A DNA stretch of 64,000 bases from Sphingopyxis sp. H050 (GTDB lineage: Bacteria; Pseudomonadota; Alphaproteobacteria; Sphingomonadales; Sphingomonadaceae). Position 1 is the stretch's first letter. Every line of letters starts with the position of its first letter. The stretch is taken from positions 248,001 to 312,000 of the forward strand of contig NZ_LNRZ01000005.1 in NCBI RefSeq assembly GCF_001468265.1, given 5' to 3'. Both the position numbers and the translations under genes were made by a program. The notes beneath the pieces are model-generated. The model was not told the origin of the DNA. It ran no database searches and saw only the letters and a program-made list of their open reading frames with translations. Of this stretch, positions 53,409 through 63,868 are shown in pieces.

Positions 53409-55469
53409 TCAGCCGCCCGGCGTCAGCGCGATGGCGAAGCCGCCGCCCGCTTCCATGCGGATGGGCAGCTTTGTCGCCGCGGTGACGGTCTTTTCCTCGA
53501 CGACCATCGCGAAGCGGTCGCCGCCGACCCCGCCGCCCGGCCCGTCGCGCCAGATTTTCGCGCGATAGCTCCTTCCCTTCGGCAGGAAGGCGAAGTCGAG
53601 CGTGACCTCGCGCGCCTGGTCGTCGGTGACCCCGCCGACATACCAGTCCTGCCCGCCGCGCCGCTGGCGTGCGAAGACGGCATAGTCGCCGATCGCACCC
53701 GCGAGCACGCGCGTCCGTTCCCAGTCGGCGGGGACGCGCTTGATGAACTCGAAGGCTTGCGCGTGCTTCTCGTAATTCTCGGGCAGGTCGGCCGCCATCT
53801 GCACCGGGCTGTAGATCACGACGAAATTGGCGAGCTGACGCGCCAGCGTCGAGGGGATTTCGCGCCCGCCCTTGCCGGTCAGGCTGACGATGCCGGGGGT
53901 GAAGTCCATCGGCCCCGACAGCAGGCGCGTGAAGGCCAGCGTCGGTTCATGCTCCGGCGGGTTCGGCGGGTCGCCCCAGGCCTGATATTCCATCCCGCGC
54001 GCGCCTTCGCGGCTGACCCAATTGGGATAGGTGCGGCGCAGCCCGGTGTCCTTGATCGGCTCGTGCGTGTTGATCGAAATATGGTGCTTCGCCGCCGCCA
54101 GCACGACCTCCAGATGGTGCCGCGACTGCCATTGGCCGTCGTGCCAGTCCCAGATCTCGTTGCCCGCCGCATCCTTGTGCAGCACGCCGCCCGCATCGGC
54201 GACATAGCCGGTCTTTACCGACGGCACGCCGTGCCTTGCATAATAATCCATCGCCGCGTCGAGCTGCTCGGCATAGAGCCCCGAATTGCCCGCGGTCTCG
54301 TGATGCCCCATGATCGCGACGCCCTTCGCCTTGGCGTAGGCCGCGACCCGCTCCATGTCGAAGTCGGGATAGGCCTCGGCGAAATTGAAGTTGCGGCCAT
54401 GGTCGCCGATCCAGTTGCCGTCCCAGCCTTTGTTCCACCCCTCGATCAGCACGGCGTCGAAGCCGTGCTTCGCGGCGAAGTCGATATATTGCATCGCATG
54501 CGCAGTCGTTGCGCCATGCGTCGGCCCGCTGTTCCAGCTCCACTGATCGAGGTGCATCGCCCACCAGATGCCGATGTATTTGAGTGGCTTGACCCAGCTC
54601 ACATCGCCCAGCTTGTTGGGCTCGTTGAGGTTGAGGATGATGTCGGCCGCGGCGTACAGGCCGGGGGCGTCGTCGCCGATGATGATCGTCCGCCACGGCG
54701 TCTCGAACGGCGCGGTGCGCCGGACCTTCGACGCTTCGGACGAGTTCGACAGGCGGGTGCGGAAGCGCTGGCCGTCGATGCGCTGCAGCCAGAAAGCGGC
54801 ATAGTCGACCAGCGCCGCTTCGTGGATCGCGATATGCAGCCCGTCGTCCTTGCGGCGGAAGGTGATCGGCGTGTGCGCGGTCCCCACCTGATTGGCCGGG
54901 GTGTGATTATAGAGATATTCGTAGCGGTTCCACTCGCCCGCGGTGATCCACCACGCCTCGGCCTCGCCCGCGATGTTGAACTCGGTCAGCTCCTCGTCGA
55001 TCCCGACGTCCTTCAGCCGCTCCTGATCGGGGAAGGCGAAGCGGAAGCCTACGCCGCTGTCGAAGACGCACGCGATCAGGTCGATGCGCCGCTTGCCGCC
55101 AATCAGCTCGATGATCGGCACGCGCATCTCTCGGTAATTCTCGCGGGTAAGGCGATTCTCGCCCCACGGCTGCTCCCATGTGCGATCGGCTTCCGCGTAA
55201 GTCGCCTCGCCCAGCGCGGTGCTATGCTCGAACTTGCCGTCGCCGCGCAGCATGAAGCCCAGCCGCGAGGGCGCGATCACCGGCTTGTCGTCGCGCGTCA
55301 CGCTGTAGGTCGGGATCTCGTTCTCGGTCGTCAGCGCAAAACAGATGCGCTCGTTCGGCGAGCAGACGCGATGCGTGACGTCGTCGCGCGCCGCCGCGGG
55401 GCTCGCCGCGGTCGCGAGCGCGACGAAGGGAAGGCCACCCGCCCACGCGATGTCGCGCAGCCGCGGCAT
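53409..55469 (-). CDS. GH97 family alpha-glucosidase (SusB-like)
   Basis: A 686-residue secreted enzyme with a signal peptide (about 1-27). The N-terminal sandwich domain (about 30-275) precedes a catalytic barrel starting WAMHLDQWSW, with LIEGWNKGWDGNW, MGHHETAGN, and ISINTHEPIKDTGLRRTYPN. The strand reading GVPSVKTGYVAD has Gly where retaining GH97 enzymes have the Asp nucleophile, which suggests the inverting alpha-glucosidase subgroup. It overlaps the symporter stop (TGATG). The long in-frame extension to 56933 crosses the symporter and is rejected. Confidence 0.93.
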   Translation of the reverse strand: MPRLRDIAWAGGLPFVALATAASPAAARDDVTHRVCSPNERICFALTTENEIPTYSVTRDDKPVIAPSRLGFMLRGDGKFEHSTALGEATYAEADRTWEQPWGENRLTRENYREMRVPIIELIGGKRRIDLIACVFDSGVGFRFAFPDQERLKDVGIDEELTEFNIAGEAEAWWITAGEWNRYEYLYNHTPANQVGTAHTPITFRRKDDGLHIAIHEAALVDYAAFWLQRIDGQRFRTRLSNSSEASKVRRTAPFETPWRTIIIGDDAPGLYAAADIILNLNEPNKLGDVSWVKPLKYIGIWWAMHLDQWSWNSGPTHGATTAHAMQYIDFAAKHGFDAVLIEGWNKGWDGNWIGDHGRNFNFAEAYPDFDMERVAAYAKAKGVAIMGHHETAGNSGLYAEQLDAAMDYYARHGVPSVKTGYVADAGGVLHKDAAGNEIWDWHDGQWQSRHHLEVVLAAAKHHISINTHEPIKDTGLRRTYPNWVSREGARGMEYQAWGDPPNPPEHEPTLAFTRLLSGPMDFTPGIVSLTGKGGREIPSTLARQLANFVVIYSPVQMAADLPENYEKHAQAFEFIKRVPADWERTRVLAGAIGDYAVFARQRRGGQDWYVGGVTDDQAREVTLDFAFLPKGRSYRAKIWRDGPGGGVGGDRFAMVVEEKTVTAATKLPIRMEAGGGFAIALTPGG

Positions 55470-56839
55470 CAATGGACCGTCGCGGCGGCGCTCGCCTGCC
55501 GTACCGGCGCGCGTCCGGCAGCGATGGCGAAGAGGCAGAGCGCGACATAGCAGGCGGCGGGAAGCACGAGCGATGCGCCATAGCCGACGGCATCGGACAG
55601 CAGGCCGGCCAGAAACGGGATCGCCGCGCCGCCGACGATCGCGGTGCACAGCAGCCCGGAGGTCGCCTCGGCGCGCGCGGTCGAACGTTCGAGGGTCAAG
55701 GTGAAGATGACCGGGAACATGATCGAATTGAACAGCCCGATCGACAGCGCGACAAAGCCGCCGCTGACGCCGCCGACCATGACGACATAGAGGCACATCG
55801 CCGCCGCGATTGCGGTGAAGAGCGCGAGCAGCTTCGACGCCGAGAAGCGCGCGAGCAGCACCGAGCCGATCGCGCGGCCGACCATTGCGCCGCCCCAATA
55901 GAAAGCGACCGCCTTGCCGGCTTCCTGAAGCGAGACGCCCGACACGCCGTCGCTGCCCATGAACCAGCCGAGCAAGGGAACGCCGAACGGCGCGTCCGAC
56001 TGACCCCAGACGGCGTCGCTGTTGAGGAACAGCGCCATATGGGTGCCGATCGCCACCTCGGCGCCGACATAGAGGAAGATGGCAGCCGCGCCGAGCAAGC
56101 CCCAGCGCGAGGAAAAGGCTTCGAGGATCAGGGCGATCATACCCGTCCGCGATCCGATGGGAGCGGGAGGAACAGCCTCGTTGACGATACGGCGGCTGAC
56201 CCAGAAAAAGAGCAGCAGCGCGATAATCAGCCCGCAGATCCAGAAATAGGCCGAATCGATCCCGGCAAGCGCCTGCGCCCGCACCGCATCGGTGACGACC
56301 GTGCCTTCCTTGACCTCGACGCCTTCCAGAAACAGATGCGCGCCGATCAGCGGGCCGAGGAAGGTGCCGAAGCTGTTGAAGGTCTGGCTGAAGGTCAGGC
56401 GAAAATGGCTGCGTTTCGGATCGCCGAGCGCCGCGGCGAGCGGGTTCGCCGCGACCTGAAGGATCGTGATCCCGCTGGCGAGGATGAACAGGCCCGCGAG
56501 GACGAGCGGATAGACCGCCAGATTGGCCGCGGCGAGCATCACCAGGCAGCCGACGACCATCGTCGAGAGCGCGGTCAGGATCGAAGGCACCGAACGAAAA
56601 CGCGCGATCAGCGCCGCAGCCGGGAAAGACATCAGGCCATAGGCGATGAAGAAGGCCGAGGCCGACAGCTGCGCCTCGGCATCGCTCAGCGTGAAGATGC
56701 CCTTCACCGCGGCGACGAGCGGATCGATCAGCGAGGTGATGAAGCCCCAGGCGAAGAACAGCACCGTAACTGCGGCAAAGGCGGCCATCGCGGTCGATCT
56801 GGCGCCGGCGCCCGCCGGGTTCTGGCTGGGTGCGTCCAT
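55469..56839 (-). CDS. FHS-family sugar:H+ symporter (FucP/GluP-like MFS)
   Basis: A 456-residue, 12-helix MFS transporter. Family marks are FFAWGFITSLIDPLV, SAFFIAYGLMSFPAAALIAR, SGITILQVAANPLAAALGDP and RLTFSQTFNSFGTFLGPLIGA, typical of glucose/galactose/fucose H+ symporters. It is the first gene of the minus-strand operon, and the LacI-type operator lies 63 bases upstream of its start. Confidence 0.93.
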   Translation of the reverse strand: MDAPSQNPAGAGARSTAMAAFAAVTVLFFAWGFITSLIDPLVAAVKGIFTLSDAEAQLSASAFFIAYGLMSFPAAALIARFRSVPSILTALSTMVVGCLVMLAAANLAVYPLVLAGLFILASGITILQVAANPLAAALGDPKRSHFRLTFSQTFNSFGTFLGPLIGAHLFLEGVEVKEGTVVTDAVRAQALAGIDSAYFWICGLIIALLLFFWVSRRIVNEAVPPAPIGSRTGMIALILEAFSSRWGLLGAAAIFLYVGAEVAIGTHMALFLNSDAVWGQSDAPFGVPLLGWFMGSDGVSGVSLQEAGKAVAFYWGGAMVGRAIGSVLLARFSASKLLALFTAIAAAMCLYVVMVGGVSGGFVALSIGLFNSIMFPVIFTLTLERSTARAEATSGLLCTAIVGGAAIPFLAGLLSDAVGYGASLVLPAACYVALCLFAIAAGRAPVRQASAAATVH

Positions 56840-56894
56840 CCTTATGTCCTCTTCCGGAAGATTGTTTTGTGTCGGCTGGTCTAATGCGGGGTAA

Positions 56895-58610
<1,716 letters not shown>

Positions 58611-58638
58611 GGTGGCGACACCTTCGTCCACGCCTCAT

Positions 58639-58754
58639 CCTCTCGCGCTTGCGAGAGGGGCAGCGAGACTTGCCAGCTTGCTCGCCAGTCGCAGCGGCGC
58701 GGGCGATCATGACGGAGCAGGCCCGCCCCCAACCCCTCCCGCAAGCGGGAGGGG
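58639..58754 (+). repeat. paired hairpin repeat between guaB and rsmB
   Basis: Two stem-loops, CCTCTCGC-GCTT-GCGAGAGG (58639-58658) and CCCCTCCCGC-AA-GCGGGAGGGG (58733-58754), flank a GC-rich spacer. The right arm of the second hairpin forms the ribosome binding site of rsmB. Confidence 0.7.
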
Positions 58755-58763
58755 CTTCAGATC

Positions 58764-59954
58764 ATGACCCCCGCCGCCCGCATACAGGCCGCGATCGAAA
58801 TCCTCGACGCGATAGCCGCGGCCGCCCGCGAGGGCGGGCCGCCCGCCGATGCTATCTTCGCCGACGCGATGCGCGCGCGCCGATACGCTGGGTCGAAAGA
58901 CCGCCGCGCGATCCGCGGCCATGTCTATGACGCGATCCGCCTCGTCCGCTCGGCGCCCGCGTCGGGCCGCGCCGCGATGCTCGCGCTCGCCGATGCGGAT
59001 ACGGCGCTGGCGGAGCTGTTCGACGGCACGCCCTATGGCCCGGCGCCGATCGCCGCCGACGAGCCGCGCGCCGAAACCGGGATCGCCGCTGAGGCCCTGA
59101 TCGACCTTTTCGACCCGCTGGTCGGCGAAGGCGAGGGCGAAGCGATGCTCGCCCGCGCCTCGCTCGACCTTCGCGCCAACCGGATCAAGGCCGACCGCGA
59201 CGATCTGGCCGCGATCTTCCCCGATGGCGAGGCGATTCCGGGCGCGCCCGACGGCTGGCGCCTGCCCCCCGAAACCGCCGCGGCGCAGCATCCCGCCTAT
59301 GCCGACGGCCTGTTCGAGGTACAGGATGCCGCGAGCCAATATGCCTCCGCCGCGATTGCTGCCGCGCCGGGGCAGGCGATCGTCGATCTGTGCGCCGGCG
59401 GCGGCGGCAAGACGCTCGCGATCGCCTCCATCACCGCAAACGACGCCGACATTCTCGCGTGCGATACCAATCGCGCCCGTCTCCAGCAGCTTCCGCCACG
59501 CGCCGAACGTGCGGGCGCGACCCGCATCGAAACGCGGCTGCTCAACCCCGGCCAGGAACCCGCGATGCTCGCCGATTGGCAGGGCAAGGCAACCCGTGTC
59601 TTCGTCGATGCCCCCTGCTCGGGCAGCGGCACGTGGCGGCGCAGCCCGGAACTGCGCTGGCGGCTGACGCCCCAGCGGCTCGAACGCCATCTCGCCGATC
59701 AGGCGAAGCTGATCGACATCGGCGCCGATCTTGTGGCGCCGGGCGGCAAACTCCTTTATGCCGTCTGCTCGATCATCGCGCGCGAGGGGCGGGCACAAGT
59801 GGATGATTTTCTGACCCGGCATCCCGGCTGGACAGCCGACGGCGGCTTGCTGCCAGAGGGCATCGGCCGCGCTGCGGGCGGCGGTTTTCTGCTCACCCCG
59901 GCGCATGATCGCTGCGACGGATTTTTTCTCGCACGGCTGACGGCCCCATGTTAG
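58764..59954 (+). CDS. rsmB: RsmB-like RNA m5C methyltransferase
   Basis: A 396-residue SAM-dependent methyltransferase of the NOL1/NOP2/Sun family. The SAM-binding motif is VDLCAGGGGKTLAIA, motif IV DAPCSGSGTWRRSPELRW, and motif VI YAVCSIIAREG with the catalytic cysteine. The N-terminal helical domain (about 1-140) resembles the NusB-like RNA-binding domain of RsmB. The likely target is C967 of 16S rRNA. GGGAGGGG nine bases before the ATG is part of the repeat hairpin. Confidence 0.9.
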   Translation: MTPAARIQAAIEILDAIAAAAREGGPPADAIFADAMRARRYAGSKDRRAIRGHVYDAIRLVRSAPASGRAAMLALADADTALAELFDGTPYGPAPIAADEPRAETGIAAEALIDLFDPLVGEGEGEAMLARASLDLRANRIKADRDDLAAIFPDGEAIPGAPDGWRLPPETAAAQHPAYADGLFEVQDAASQYASAAIAAAPGQAIVDLCAGGGGKTLAIASITANDADILACDTNRARLQQLPPRAERAGATRIETRLLNPGQEPAMLADWQGKATRVFVDAPCSGSGTWRRSPELRWRLTPQRLERHLADQAKLIDIGADLVAPGGKLLYAVCSIIAREGRAQVDDFLTRHPGWTADGGLLPEGIGRAAGGGFLLTPAHDRCDGFFLARLTAPC

Positions 59955-59986
59955 CATCCCCTGCAATGAAGAAATGGGAGAATGCG

Positions 59987-60511
59987 ATGCGCGTCAGTTT
60001 TCTGGCTCTCGGTGCCGGCCTCATCCTTGCCAGCATGCCCGTCGCCTCCGACGCGCAGCGCGCCGACAACGACATCCTGCCGCGCTCGGTGGCACTCCAG
60101 CAACAGGGCGCCGAGGCGCAGGCGAAGGGCGATCTGGGCGCCGCGGTCGATTTCTATGAATCGGCGCTGGCCGCCGATCCGCGCAACCGCTCGGCGATCA
60201 TCGCGATGGCGCAGGTCGCGCGCGCGCAGGGTCTGCCCGGCAAGTCGATCGGCCTCTATCGCGAGGCGCTGCTCCTCGATCCGAACGACATCATCGCGCT
60301 GACCGGGCAGGGCGAGGCGCTCGCCGACAAGGGCGCGATGGAACTCGCACGCGAAAAGCTCGCCGAGGCGAAGCGCGTGTGCAAATCGAATTGCCCGCAG
60401 GTCGCCTCGCTCGAGCGCGCGATCGCAAACGGCGATTCGAAGCGCGTCGTCGCGGCCGAAGCCATCGCGCCGAAGCCCGTCGCCACGGTCGGCACCACCA
60501 GCCAGAATTAA
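59987..60511 (+). CDS. secreted TPR-repeat protein
   Basis: A 174-residue protein with a signal peptide (1-23, ending SDAQ). It has about two and a half TPR units (EAQAKGDLGAAVDFYESALAADP, ARAQGLPGKSIGLYREALLLDP, GEALADKGAMELAREKLAEA). Such proteins usually scaffold periplasmic complexes. The start at 59987 has GGGAGA at a suitable distance; in-frame starts at 59948 and 59966 lack a signal-like N-terminus. It overlaps nothing and is followed by a repeat. Confidence 0.85.
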   Translation: MRVSFLALGAGLILASMPVASDAQRADNDILPRSVALQQQGAEAQAKGDLGAAVDFYESALAADPRNRSAIIAMAQVARAQGLPGKSIGLYREALLLDPNDIIALTGQGEALADKGAMELAREKLAEAKRVCKSNCPQVASLERAIANGDSKRVVAAEAIAPKPVATVGTTSQN

Positions 60512-60544
60512 GCGCGGGCGCTGAACGCCCCGCACGCATATTCC

Positions 60545-60647
60545 CGTCATGCTGAACTCGTTTCAGCATCCATGGCCTGAGCCGGAATGTGGCGACGCGC
60601 TGACGAAAATACTGGGCCATGGACCCTGAAACAAGTTCAGGGTGACG
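60545..60647. repeat. REPIN-like inverted pair (CTGAA..TTCAG family)
   Basis: Copy A (60545-60577) has the stem ATGCTGAA/TTCAGCAT with a five-base loop; the inverted copy B (60615-60647) has ACCCTGAA/TTCAGGGT. Both end in CCATGGCC. The stem bases differ but still pair. It lies between the convergent TPR and ksgA genes. Confidence 0.9.
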
Positions 60648-60661
60648 AAGATATATAGCGG

Positions 60662-61498
60662 TTAGCGGCTCAGGAGACGCGCCAGCGCGACCCATTCGGC
60701 AACGCTCACCGTTTCGGCGCGTCGCGTCGGATCGATACCGAGCGCCTCCAACGCTGCGAGCGCTCCCGCCACGCCCTTCAGGCTCTGCCGCAGCATCTTG
60801 CGGCGCTGGCCGAACCCCTTTTCGGTCAGCTTCGACAGGATGCGCGGGTCGACACCCTCGGGCTCCTCGCCGGGCGTGACATGGACGATTGCCGACATCA
60901 CCTTCGGGGGCGGGGTGAAGGCCGAGCGATGGACTTTCATCGCGATCTTTGCATGCGAGCGCCACTGGGCGAGCACCGCAAGGCGGCCATAGGCGTTCGT
61001 GCCCACCGGGGCGACGATGCGCTCGGCGACCTCCAGCTGGAACATCAGGGTCAGCGACAGCCATAGCGGCGGCCACGCCTTGGGCTCCAGCCAGCGCGTG
61101 AACAGCGCGGTGCCGACATTATAGGGCAGATTCGCGACGATATGATAGGGTCCGCCGGCAAGCGCATCGGCGTCGATCACCATCGCGTCGTCGGGGACCA
61201 CCGTCAGGCGGCCGTCGAACGCCTCGCTTAACTCACCGAGCAGGGGCAGGCAGCGATCGTCGCGTTCGACGGCGATGACCTTCGCCCCGGCGCGGAGCAG
61301 CGCGCGCGTGAGCCCGCCGGGGCCGGGGCCGACCTCGAACACCGTCGCGCCGGCGAGGTCGCCTGGCAGCGCCGCGATGCGGCCCAGCAATTGCTCGTCG
61401 AACAGGAAATTCTGGCCCAGCGCCTTGCTGGCCTGCAGCCCGTGGACGCGCACGGTCTCGCGCAGCGGCGGCAGCGGCGTGCTGGGTTCGACCCTCAC
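60662..61498 (-). CDS. rsmA: 16S rRNA A1518/A1519 dimethyltransferase
   Basis: A 278-residue KsgA-family enzyme that dimethylates two adjacent adenosines near the 3' end of 16S rRNA. SAM motifs are KALGQNFLFDEQLL, FEVGPGPGGLTRAL and the catalytic NLPYNVGTALF. The C-terminal four-helix domain reads RRKMLRQSLKG. It overlaps the pdxA stop by four bases, in the conserved surA-pdxA-rsmA order. Confidence 0.96.
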   Translation of the reverse strand: MRVEPSTPLPPLRETVRVHGLQASKALGQNFLFDEQLLGRIAALPGDLAGATVFEVGPGPGGLTRALLRAGAKVIAVERDDRCLPLLGELSEAFDGRLTVVPDDAMVIDADALAGGPYHIVANLPYNVGTALFTRWLEPKAWPPLWLSLTLMFQLEVAERIVAPVGTNAYGRLAVLAQWRSHAKIAMKVHRSAFTPPPKVMSAIVHVTPGEEPEGVDPRILSKLTEKGFGQRRKMLRQSLKGVAGALAALEALGIDPTRRAETVSVAEWVALARLLSR

Positions 61499-62514
61499 TT
61501 CGCCGGCGCGCAGGCGCGGTCGCGCGCGCCGGTCATCTGCGCCGCCATCGCAATCGCAGCGATCGTCGGCCCGGGATCGGCCTTGCCCTGGCCCGCGATG
61601 TTGAAGGCGGTGCCATGGTCGGGCGAGGTGCGGATGATCGGCAGGCCGAGGGTCAGGTTGACGCCGTCGTGGAAGTGCAGCGCCTTGAACGGTGCGAGAG
61701 CCTGATCATGATAGCCGCAGAGGATCGCGTCATACTGGTCGCGGATGCCGGGGGCGAAGAGGGCGTCGGCGGCCAGCGGACCGTCGACGAGGATGTCCTC
61801 CTCGACGAGCTGCGCGACCGCGGGCGCGATGATGCGGATTTCCTCGTCGCCGAGCTGGCCGCTCTCGCCGGCATGCGGGTTGAGCCCCGCAATCGCGAGC
61901 CGCGGCGTCGCGATGCCGAAATCGCGCGTCAGCCCGCGCGCGACGATCCGCGCCTTGGCGACGATCAGGTCGATCGTCAGCCGCTCGGCGACCTCGATCA
62001 GGGGGATATGGACGGTCAGCGGCACGACGCGCAATTTCGGCCCCGCCAGCATCATTACCGCATTGGTCGCGGTGACGCCGCAGCGCTCGGCGATGAATTC
62101 GGTCTGCCCCGGATGCGTATAGCCGATGCCGTGCAGCGCGTGCTTCGAGACGGGGCCGGTGACGAGCGCGCAGCTTGCGCCGTTCCGTGTCAGCCCGATG
62201 CCGGTTTCGAGCGCGTGGAGCGCGCAGGTTGCGCCTGCCTGCGTCGGACTCCCGGGGGTCAGCGGCCCGCTGTCTTCCAGATGCCAGACGGGCAGCGCGG
62301 TGTCGAAGACGCGCGCCGCCTCGTCCATGTCGGCGATGCGACGGTACGGGCCGTCCCAAACGGCCTCGATCGCCGCGGCGTCGCCGACGACGACGAAAGG
62401 CGGCAGGTCGTGCTGATGGCGCGCCGCCCAAGCGAGCGCGGCCACCTCTGGTCCGACCCCCGCCGGGTCCCCCATGGTGACCGCGATCGGGTGTCGTTGA
62501 CTAGGACCGGACAT
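61495..62514 (-). CDS. pdxA: 4-hydroxythreonine-4-phosphate dehydrogenase
   Basis: A 339-residue NAD-dependent enzyme of pyridoxal phosphate synthesis, whose product is condensed by PdxJ (encoded at 24.7 kb). Marks are TMGDPAGVGPEVAALA, GPVSKHALHGIGYTHPGQTEF (metal-binding His), GLNPHAGESGQLGDEE and GYHDQALAPFK. It begins six bases downstream of surA and overlaps rsmA by four bases. Confidence 0.96.
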   Translation of the reverse strand: MSGPSQRHPIAVTMGDPAGVGPEVAALAWAARHQHDLPPFVVVGDAAAIEAVWDGPYRRIADMDEAARVFDTALPVWHLEDSGPLTPGSPTQAGATCALHALETGIGLTRNGASCALVTGPVSKHALHGIGYTHPGQTEFIAERCGVTATNAVMMLAGPKLRVVPLTVHIPLIEVAERLTIDLIVAKARIVARGLTRDFGIATPRLAIAGLNPHAGESGQLGDEEIRIIAPAVAQLVEEDILVDGPLAADALFAPGIRDQYDAILCGYHDQALAPFKALHFHDGVNLTLGLPIIRTSPDHGTAFNIAGQGKADPGPTIAAIAMAAQMTGARDRACAPAK

Positions 62515-62520
62515 CAGCGA

Positions 62521-63861
62521 TCAGCTATATTCGATCACCGCGTCGCGGCGCAGGTCGCGCAGATATCGCTGGGCCCGCTTGCTGACCTTTTCCTCGAGCA
62601 GGCGGTTTTCGATCTCCTGCAAATCGGGGGCGGTCGCCGTCTGCGGCATCTCGCGGCCACAGAGCACCAGCACGCTGATGCCTTCGCTCGCGGCGCCGAA
62701 GGGCTGGGTCGTCTGGCCGATCTGCATATTGGCGAGCGTTGCCTGCAGCGGCCCGGGCAGGCCGCGCATCGCGATATTGTCGCGCGCGACGATGTTGGCG
62801 CCCAGGCTGGCGGCGACTTCGTCGGCGGCGCCGCAACCGGCGATCGAGCGCGTTGCTTCGGCGAATTTACCGGCCAGTTCGGTCGCTTTCGCTTCGGTCG
62901 TCCCCGGCGCGAAATCCAGCGAAATCTGCTTCAGGCTCAGCACCGCGTCGCGCGGATCGGCGGTCAGCACCTGACGCCGGTCGATCATCAGGATGATCGA
63001 CACGCCGCCGGGAACCTCGACGGGGCCGACGAGCTGGCCGGGCGCCATGCCGACGGCGGCTTCGGCGATCGACTGGGGTAGCTGTCCCGCCTTCACCCAG
63101 CCCAGGTCGCCGCCGACGACGGCGGTCGACGCCTCTGAAAACTGGCGCGCATAGGCGGCGAAGCTGCCGCCGGCCTGTAGCGCCTGTATGATCTTGCGCG
63201 CATTTTCAACGATCGCGGCGGCATTGTCGGGGGTCGCCGACAGATAGATTTCGCCGAGATGGAATTCGTCCTGGCCCTTGGCGTCGTTCATCCGCTTGAC
63301 CACCGCCTCGACCTCTTCGGTCGATACGTTGGTCGTCGACTGGATATTGCGCGACATCAGGCGGTCCCACGCGAATTCGCCGCGGATCTGCTGCTTCACC
63401 GCGGCGGACGACGATCCTTTGGAGGCCAGATACTGGTTGAACTGATCGGGGGTCTGCTTGAAGCGCGCGGCGAGACGGGCGTACTGCTCGTTGACGATAT
63501 TCTCGTCGATCTCGATCTTGGCGTCCTTCGCTGCCTGAATCTGGAGCTTTTCGTCGATCAGGTTGCTGAACACCTGGTTGCGCAGCCGCGCCACTTCCTC
63601 GGGCGGCAGTTCGACATTGTTGTTCGCGATGCGGATCAGCGCCATGCGCTGTTCGATGTCGGTGGCGGTAATGATTTCGCCGTTGACCGTCGCCGAGGGG
63701 CGATAGACGTTGGCTTTCTGATCGCCATATAGCTGGACGTTGCCCGGAATGTTCAGGCTGGTGGTCGGCACTTCATTGTCGCTGACGGTCTGCGCCAGCA
63801 CCGGCGTCACGCCTGCGGCAGCGACGGCGATCAGCCCGATCATGGTCGAAAATCTGGTCAT
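62521..63861 (-). CDS. surA: periplasmic chaperone/peptidyl-prolyl isomerase SurA
   Basis: A 446-residue periplasmic protein with a signal peptide (1-23, ending VLAQ). The N-terminal SurA domain has VNGEIITATDIEQRMAL and LIDEKLQIQAAKDAKIEIDE. One clear parvulin domain follows (GEIYLSATPD through SIILMIDRR). A second, degenerate rotamase-like region precedes the C-terminal helix. It helps fold outer membrane proteins such as the TonB receptor in this window. The order surA-pdxA-rsmA is conserved. Confidence 0.94.
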   Translation of the reverse strand: MTRFSTMIGLIAVAAAGVTPVLAQTVSDNEVPTTSLNIPGNVQLYGDQKANVYRPSATVNGEIITATDIEQRMALIRIANNNVELPPEEVARLRNQVFSNLIDEKLQIQAAKDAKIEIDENIVNEQYARLAARFKQTPDQFNQYLASKGSSSAAVKQQIRGEFAWDRLMSRNIQSTTNVSTEEVEAVVKRMNDAKGQDEFHLGEIYLSATPDNAAAIVENARKIIQALQAGGSFAAYARQFSEASTAVVGGDLGWVKAGQLPQSIAEAAVGMAPGQLVGPVEVPGGVSIILMIDRRQVLTADPRDAVLSLKQISLDFAPGTTEAKATELAGKFAEATRSIAGCGAADEVAASLGANIVARDNIAMRGLPGPLQATLANMQIGQTTQPFGAASEGISVLVLCGREMPQTATAPDLQEIENRLLEEKVSKRAQRYLRDLRRDAVIEYS

Positions 63862-63868
63862 TGCGATC

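Noticed and set aside
51243..55550. A 1435-codon plus-strand open frame
   Set aside because: It lies opposite lacI, malK and GH97, all of which have intact motifs on the minus strand; its composition is typical of an antisense shadow.
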